Shown here: positions 30,851 through 35,331 of the stretch, in pieces
How positions within the stretch are numbered: position 1 is the first letter of the stretch
Layout: each line of letters begins with the position of its first letter
Assembly: GCF_007859915.1 (NCBI RefSeq)
Contig: NZ_SJPM01000013.1
Coordinates: 133,904-169,234, forward strand
Origin: Neorhodopirellula pilleata
Lineage (GTDB): Bacteria; Planctomycetota; Planctomycetia; Pirellulales; Pirellulaceae
Direction: 5' to 3'
DNA: 35,331 bases
The notes under the pieces: model-generated
Told to the model about the DNA's origin: nothing
Database searches by the model: none
What the model saw: only the letters and a program-made list of their open reading frames with translations
Program-made: the position numbers and the translations under genes

Positions 30851-33739
30851 ATGCATGATGCCGCGCAGGTCCGTTGTTGTCGGACATTCTTCTTGCTTCG
30901 TGGATTTCGCTTCACGGCTGGTTTGGGTCTTTTGGTTCTCATCGCGGGGATGTCGGGGATTGCCTCCGGCGAACCGGCCAACACGTCGACTCCGAAACCG
31001 GACCCGAACGGGCGCACCATCATCGATCCGCTCGATCAACGTTTCGCCGACGTGGGTACCGACCAAGTGCCTGATTTCCAAAAGCACGTCATGCCGCTGC
31101 TCGGACGACTCGGGTGCAACGGTCGCTCGTGCCATGGATCGTTCCAAGGTCGCGGCGGATTCCAACTGTCACTGTTCGGATACGATTTTAAAGCCGACCA
31201 CCAAGCTCTTTTGGATGAGAACGCCGGAAGAGTCGACGTGGATGATGTCGCCGAAAGTTTGATATTGGCTAAGCCCGTCGATGCGGACATGCACGAGGGA
31301 GGCAAGTTATTGGACGAGGGCACTTGGCAATACAACACGTTGCGACGTTGGATCGAATCGGGTGCCAAGACACGTCAGGGCGATGCGTTGACGCTGGAAC
31401 GTTTGCAAGTCTTGCCGCTTGAATTGCAATTCGAGTCTGACCAACAACAAGTTCAGTTGCGTGCGATCGCTCATTGGGCGGACGGGACGAGCGAGGATGT
31501 AACGGATCTTTGCCGATTCGCCAGCAACGACGACGCGGTGGCGGCGATCGACGAAAACGGATTAGTCCATAGCGGCCTGACTGGTGATACCCACGTAGTC
31601 GTTTCTTACGACCGCGCCGTCGTGCCGATTCCCGTGACTCGTGCAGTTCAACTCGATAGCCCGGTGACGGCACCGCCGACTTCCCAACATCCGATCGATC
31701 AATTGATCGCCCGCAAACACGAAAAGTTAGGCATCGTCCCATCGCCGATTTGCACCGATTCCGAATTCATCCGTCGCGCATCGCTTGACATCACTGGAAC
31801 GCTGCCCGCCGCCGAAGACGTCCGATCGTTTCTCGCAGATCAATCGCCAAACAAACGAGAACGACTTGTCAACGAGTTGCTAGATGCCCCCGGCTATGCC
31901 GCTTGGTGGGCAACCCGCATGGCCGATTGGACCGGTAACAGCGATCAGCAGCTCAACAACGTGTTACCGATTCGTGGCTCGGCTACCAAGCTGTGGTTCG
32001 AATGGCTACGAGTGCGTTTGGATGACAACGTGGCGTATGACGAAATTGTCGAGGGCATCGTGATGGCCGAAAGCCGCCAAGAGGGTGAAAGCTATTTGGA
32101 CTATTGCGAGACAATGACCAAAGCCTGTCAAAAAGGCGGTGAAGAACTTTTCGCCGCCCGGGACGGAATGCCGTTGTATTGGGCTCGTCGGAACTTCCAA
32201 AAACCGGAAGAACGCGCGATCGGTTTTGCTTATGCGTTCTTGGGCGTGCGGATCGAATGCGCCCAGTGCCACAAACACCCGTTTGACCAATGGTCCAAAG
32301 ATGACTTCGAAAAGTTCTCGAAGTTGTTCGAAGGCGTTAACGCGAGACAAAACAACATCGATCCCGAGAGTCGCGAGATCCGTGATGAACTGCTCACGAA
32401 GGTCGTCGGTAAACCATACGACCCGAAAAAGATCAATGGCGGTGACTTGAGGAAGATGATCTACAAGGCCGCAGCGGACGGTCAAACGGTCCCCTTTAGT
32501 GAGTTGACCTACGTCAATCGAAACGCGGCGGCGATGAAGCGAGCCAAAGCGATGCAGAAAAAAGGCAAGGAAGTCGAAGTAGACGTTCCCAAAGGCTATC
32601 TGCTCGGAGCGGCCGACCCATTGCCGCTCGATCAAGACCCACGGGGCGAACTGATGCAGTGGTTACGTTCACCAGAGAATCCGTATTTCGCCAAAGCGAT
32701 CGTTAACCGCGTGTGGGCGAACTACTTCGGCATCGGGATCATCAATCCGACCGATGACATGAACTTGGCCAATCCGGCCAGCAACGAAATGTTGCTTGAA
32801 AAACTAGCGAGCGAGTTCGTTCGCCAAGATTACGACTTGCATTGGCTGCACCGGATGATCGTGACCAGTCATGCGTACCAACGCTCCACCGAGACTAACG
32901 CAAGCAATCAACACGACCGCACAAACTTCAGCCGTCACGTGCCTCGGCGGTTGCCCGCCGAAGTCATCCGTGACGCGGTCATGCTGGCGACCGAGTCGCA
33001 AACGACGGCAGAGAAAATGCGGACCCAATTGCAGGAAATGTCCATCGCTGGTGACGTGGCCCAAAACCGCAACAACCAAGACTTTGCCTTGCAGGTGTTC
33101 GGTCAATCCGAGCGTGAGAACAATTGTGATTGCGACCGCAGTGACTCACCAAGCTTGTTGCAGTCGATTTATCTGCGAAACGATCTCGATGTTTACAAAC
33201 GTTTGGATTCTCAGCGAGGATGGGTGACCCAGGCTTGCAAGAGTCTTGGTCATGACGGACCGGCCGCGAAAGGTGCTTCGGATGCCGTGGCCAAATCCCA
33301 AGACTTGCAAATCCGCCGCAAAGCGGACGAGATTCGCAAACAAACCATCGCACGGGTGAAACGTTTCAACTCGTTCGATGAGAAACAGCGGGCTCGGATG
33401 ATCGAAAAGGCGGAAACTCAGTACGTGCAAACACGCGCGAAGTTCCGCGAATATGGTTTCGACTCTCCAACGTTTGCCGAGTTGATCGAGAATCCAAATG
33501 CCTGGAAGCTGACCGAGGTCGAAGAGCCAGCATCCCAACAACAAGGTCACCTCGTCAAAGGTGCGACCTTGGAATCGGTGATCCAAGATGCCTACTTGCG
33601 AACGTTGTCACGTTTTCCGGTCGGCGAAGAACAACAAATCGCGGCGGCCTACATCAACGAATCCGATACCGTCGCCGACGGACTTGCTTCGCTGATGTGG
33701 GCGTTGGTCAATACGAAAGAATTCATCATTACCCACTAA
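30851..33739 (+). CDS. Planctomycete DUF1549/DUF1553 c-type-cytochrome-like protein
   Basis: ATG 30851 gives 962 residues with an N-terminal hydrophobic segment (LGLLVLIAGMSGIASG) as signal peptide; an in-frame TTG at 30785 would add 22 residues. Domains in order: a PSCyt1-like haem-type segment (FQKHVMPLLGRLGCNGRSCH, residues 77-95, CX4CH), an Ig/BIG2-like module (about 195-265), DUF1549 (about 281-500) with a second haem motif CAQCHKHPFDQW (470-481, CX2CH), and DUF1553 (about 630-930; AKAIVNRVWANYFGIGIINP, HWLHRMIVTSHAYQRS, RRLPAEVIRDAV). The family is nearly limited to planctomycetes and their relatives and is usually paired with a DUF1501 gene, as here. Role unknown, though surface polysaccharide or redox work is often suggested. 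Confidence 0.88.
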   Translation: MHDAAQVRCCRTFFLLRGFRFTAGLGLLVLIAGMSGIASGEPANTSTPKPDPNGRTIIDPLDQRFADVGTDQVPDFQKHVMPLLGRLGCNGRSCHGSFQGRGGFQLSLFGYDFKADHQALLDENAGRVDVDDVAESLILAKPVDADMHEGGKLLDEGTWQYNTLRRWIESGAKTRQGDALTLERLQVLPLELQFESDQQQVQLRAIAHWADGTSEDVTDLCRFASNDDAVAAIDENGLVHSGLTGDTHVVVSYDRAVVPIPVTRAVQLDSPVTAPPTSQHPIDQLIARKHEKLGIVPSPICTDSEFIRRASLDITGTLPAAEDVRSFLADQSPNKRERLVNELLDAPGYAAWWATRMADWTGNSDQQLNNVLPIRGSATKLWFEWLRVRLDDNVAYDEIVEGIVMAESRQEGESYLDYCETMTKACQKGGEELFAARDGMPLYWARRNFQKPEERAIGFAYAFLGVRIECAQCHKHPFDQWSKDDFEKFSKLFEGVNARQNNIDPESREIRDELLTKVVGKPYDPKKINGGDLRKMIYKAAADGQTVPFSELTYVNRNAAAMKRAKAMQKKGKEVEVDVPKGYLLGAADPLPLDQDPRGELMQWLRSPENPYFAKAIVNRVWANYFGIGIINPTDDMNLANPASNEMLLEKLASEFVRQDYDLHWLHRMIVTSHAYQRSTETNASNQHDRTNFSRHVPRRLPAEVIRDAVMLATESQTTAEKMRTQLQEMSIAGDVAQNRNNQDFALQVFGQSERENNCDCDRSDSPSLLQSIYLRNDLDVYKRLDSQRGWVTQACKSLGHDGPAAKGASDAVAKSQDLQIRRKADEIRKQTIARVKRFNSFDEKQRARMIEKAETQYVQTRAKFREYGFDSPTFAELIENPNAWKLTEVEEPASQQQGHLVKGATLESVIQDAYLRTLSRFPVGEEQQIAAAYINESDTVADGLASLMWALVNTKEFIITH

Positions 33740-33763
33740 AGTTGGGTCCAATCGGTTTTACCC

Positions 33764-33819
33764 GTAGTGGAGGTTGTTAAACCTCCAGAGCTAATAGGAT
33801 CTTTAACAAGATCCACTAC
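33764..33819. repeat. Inverted repeat, GTAGTGGATCTTG family, copy 2
   Basis: Arms 33764-33786 and 33797-33819 (23 bases each) surround a 10-base centre. The right arm is identical in kind to the copy after pheT; the left arm differs from it by GAGG/CCTCC substitutions that keep its own internal GGAGG...CCTCC pair. It lies between the DUF1549/1553 and DUF1501 genes. Confidence 0.78.
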
Positions 33820-33852
33820 CTATCCTCCCCCTTCATTTTTGAAAAGCCTAGC

Positions 33853-35172
33853 ATGCGTTTACACAAAACTTGTGACGGTGTGACTCGTCGAGATATCCTC
33901 CGAATGGGGACGCTCGGTACCGGTGCGGTCGGAATCAGCGGTTTGACCATGCCGGGTTGGCTGAGCATGGCCGAGGCCGGTGAGATCGCCGCCAGCGGTG
34001 CCAAACGCGCCATCTTTATCGAATTGGTCGGTGGCCCGTCGCACATGGACACGTTCGATTTGAAGCCGAATTCACCCAGCGAAGTGCGAGGTCAATTCAA
34101 TCCGATCAAGACCAACTCACCGGGCGTCGAGATTTCTGAACACTTGCCCAAACTCGCCCAGGTGACCGACAAATTCGCGATCCTTCGCGGCGTCAGCCAC
34201 ACCTTGGCCGCTCACGAACTCGGTCGCGAATACGTTAACGCTGGCAGTCGACCGATTCCGGCTTTGAAATTTCCGGGATACGGAAGCGTCGTGACGGCCG
34301 AGCGGGAATGCGACATGGACATTCCCCCACACGTGGCGATCCCCAAGTCGGGTCAAGGCCCCGGTTTCATGGGATTGCAAAACGCCGCACTCGAAACGAA
34401 AGCAACGCCGCAGTTCGGTCGACCGTTTTCGGTTCGCGGTATTTCGCTGCCAGGCGATTTGTCGGTCGACGAAATCTCTCGTCGCCAGCAATTGCTTAAA
34501 CGACTCGACCGTCGATTTGCCGAAATGGAAGCCGATGATCAAATGCTGCAAGGCTTGTCGCGTTTCGGCGAACAAGCTTATGCGATGATCACCTCCCCGC
34601 GCGCTCGTAAAGCGTTCGCAATCAACGAAGAACCCGAGAGTTTCCAAAAACTGTTCGGCGAAGACCCGTTCAGCCAAAGCTGTTTGCTGAGCGTTCGATT
34701 GATCGAGTCGGGCGTGAACTTCGTTTCCTTGCAGCTCGGCGGTTGGGACACGCACCAAGACAACTTCACCAAACTGAAGACGGACAACCTGCCCAAGCTC
34801 GACGCGGGACTCGCCGGGTTGCTCAACGGACTCGAACAACGCGGCTTGCTCGATTCGACTGCCGTGATGGTGACGGGAGAATTCGGCCGCACGCCGAAAA
34901 TCAACACGAGATCAGCCGAAGGCGGACGCGACCACTATCCACGTTGCATGTTCATGTTAATGGCGGGCGGCCGCGTTCGCGGCGGCCAAGTCATCGGCGA
35001 AAGCGACGACAAGGCCTCCGCCCCACGTCATGAAGCGATCACGCCCGATGACGTCGCGGCAAGTTTCTACCACAACCTGGGCATTGATCCGACAAAGGAA
35101 TTCGAGTCCGATACCGGACGTCCGATCACCTTGGTTCGCAACGGAAAGATCATCCCTGAGCTGTTCGCTTAA
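33853..35172 (+). CDS. DUF1501 protein, Tat-exported, alkaline-phosphatase-like fold
   Basis: A 439-residue protein that follows its DUF1549/1553 partner. The N-terminus has a twin-arginine signal (VTRRDILRMGTLGTGAVGIS), so it is exported folded. The body shows the DUF1501 pattern: AKRAIFIELVGGPSHMDTFD, GVEISEHLPKLAQVTDKFAI, LRGVSHT, and the later LQLGGWDTHQDNFTKLK and VMVTGEFGRTPKIN. The fold is related to the alkaline phosphatase/sulfatase superfamily. A GGPSHMDTFD acid and the GWDTHQD and GEFGRTP motifs could bind metal, but the activity is not established. The gene pair is typical of Pirellulaceae. Confidence 0.9.
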   Translation: MRLHKTCDGVTRRDILRMGTLGTGAVGISGLTMPGWLSMAEAGEIAASGAKRAIFIELVGGPSHMDTFDLKPNSPSEVRGQFNPIKTNSPGVEISEHLPKLAQVTDKFAILRGVSHTLAAHELGREYVNAGSRPIPALKFPGYGSVVTAERECDMDIPPHVAIPKSGQGPGFMGLQNAALETKATPQFGRPFSVRGISLPGDLSVDEISRRQQLLKRLDRRFAEMEADDQMLQGLSRFGEQAYAMITSPRARKAFAINEEPESFQKLFGEDPFSQSCLLSVRLIESGVNFVSLQLGGWDTHQDNFTKLKTDNLPKLDAGLAGLLNGLEQRGLLDSTAVMVTGEFGRTPKINTRSAEGGRDHYPRCMFMLMAGGRVRGGQVIGESDDKASAPRHEAITPDDVAASFYHNLGIDPTKEFESDTGRPITLVRNGKIIPELFA

Positions 35173-35207
35173 GGAACACCAACGTTTGACAGCCAAGCCC
35201 TAGTAGT

Positions 35208-35331
35208 CTATCGCAGCTCAATTTTCGGGTAGAGGCGTCTTAATTTGATCCGAGCGTCTGCGGTCGTGAACTGCCAATCGATTCCCGTTTGACGCTCGTT
35301 TCGCGCGGCATACCACTTGGTAATTCGCTCG
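35208..35331 (-). CDS. C-terminal end of a transposase, IS630-like (partial at window edge)
   Basis: The reverse strand reads 40 codons from the right edge to a TAG (35208-35210). The peptide ends with WQFTTADARIKLRRLYPKIE, which I recall as the typical end of IS630-family transposases in planctomycetes. The rest lies outside the window, so integrity of the element and its terminal repeat cannot be judged. Confidence 0.6.
   Translation of the reverse strand, partial: ERITKWYAARNERQTGIDWQFTTADARIKLRRLYPKIELR

Overview
The window looks like a chromosome segment of a planctomycete, most likely the Rhodopirellula/Pirellulaceae lineage. The evidence is a DUF1549/DUF1553 c-type-cytochrome-like protein paired with a Tat-exported DUF1501 protein, a Gfo/Idh oxidoreductase next to a TIM-barrel sugar isomerase, long secreted proteins rich in proline or low-complexity sequence, weak or absent Shine-Dalgarno sequences, GC near 55-60%, and many palindromic intergenic repeats. 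This assignment rests on recalled family knowledge, because no search could be run.

Layout. (1) 229-8055, + strand: a SurA-like periplasmic peptidyl-prolyl isomerase and a small lipoprotein, then a compact flagellar run flgF-flgG-flgA-flgH-flgI-flgJ-flgN-like for the distal rod, P-ring, L-ring and a junction-protein chaperone. (2) 8459-12615, + strand: rpmI-rplT-pheS-pheT, with no infC in front, a repeat-filled gap between pheS and pheT, and a PheT that lacks the N-terminal OB-fold tRNA-binding domain. (3) 12816-17042, - strand: a sugar isomerase, a nucleotidyltransferase-fold protein and a Gfo/Idh oxidoreductase in one likely transcription unit, then a WXG100-like small protein and a TPR protein separated by a perfect 30-bp inverted repeat. 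(4) 17169-19414: a complete lower-GC type II restriction-modification system. It has a C5-cytosine methyltransferase (-), a controller protein and a PD-(D/E)XK-type nuclease (+), with a recognisable C-box in the 69-bp divergent gap. (5) 19528-20703, - strand: an iron-dependent alcohol dehydrogenase. (6) 20872-25573, + strand: a translationally coupled three-gene unit of an HscC-like Hsp70, a single-pass membrane protein with a proline-rich tail, and a membrane protein whose N-terminal J-like domain has KPE in place of HPD. (7) 25793-26884: a soluble chemoreceptor-like protein with its signalling tip at the N-terminus and its sensor-like region at the C-terminus. (8) 27004-30259, - strand: guaB and an overlapping exported protein of unknown function. 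(9) 30851-35172, + strand: the DUF1549/1553 and DUF1501 pair. (10) The right edge cuts the C-terminus of what looks like an IS630-family transposase.

The most interesting parts are the Hsp70/degenerate-J/membrane-protein operon, the self-contained restriction-modification island with its C-box, the inverted-architecture chemoreceptor-like protein, and the unusually dense set of intergenic palindromes. These palindromes fall into several families, some with more than one copy in the window, and include a predicted three-way-junction element. No rRNA gene, tRNA gene or CRISPR array was recognised.
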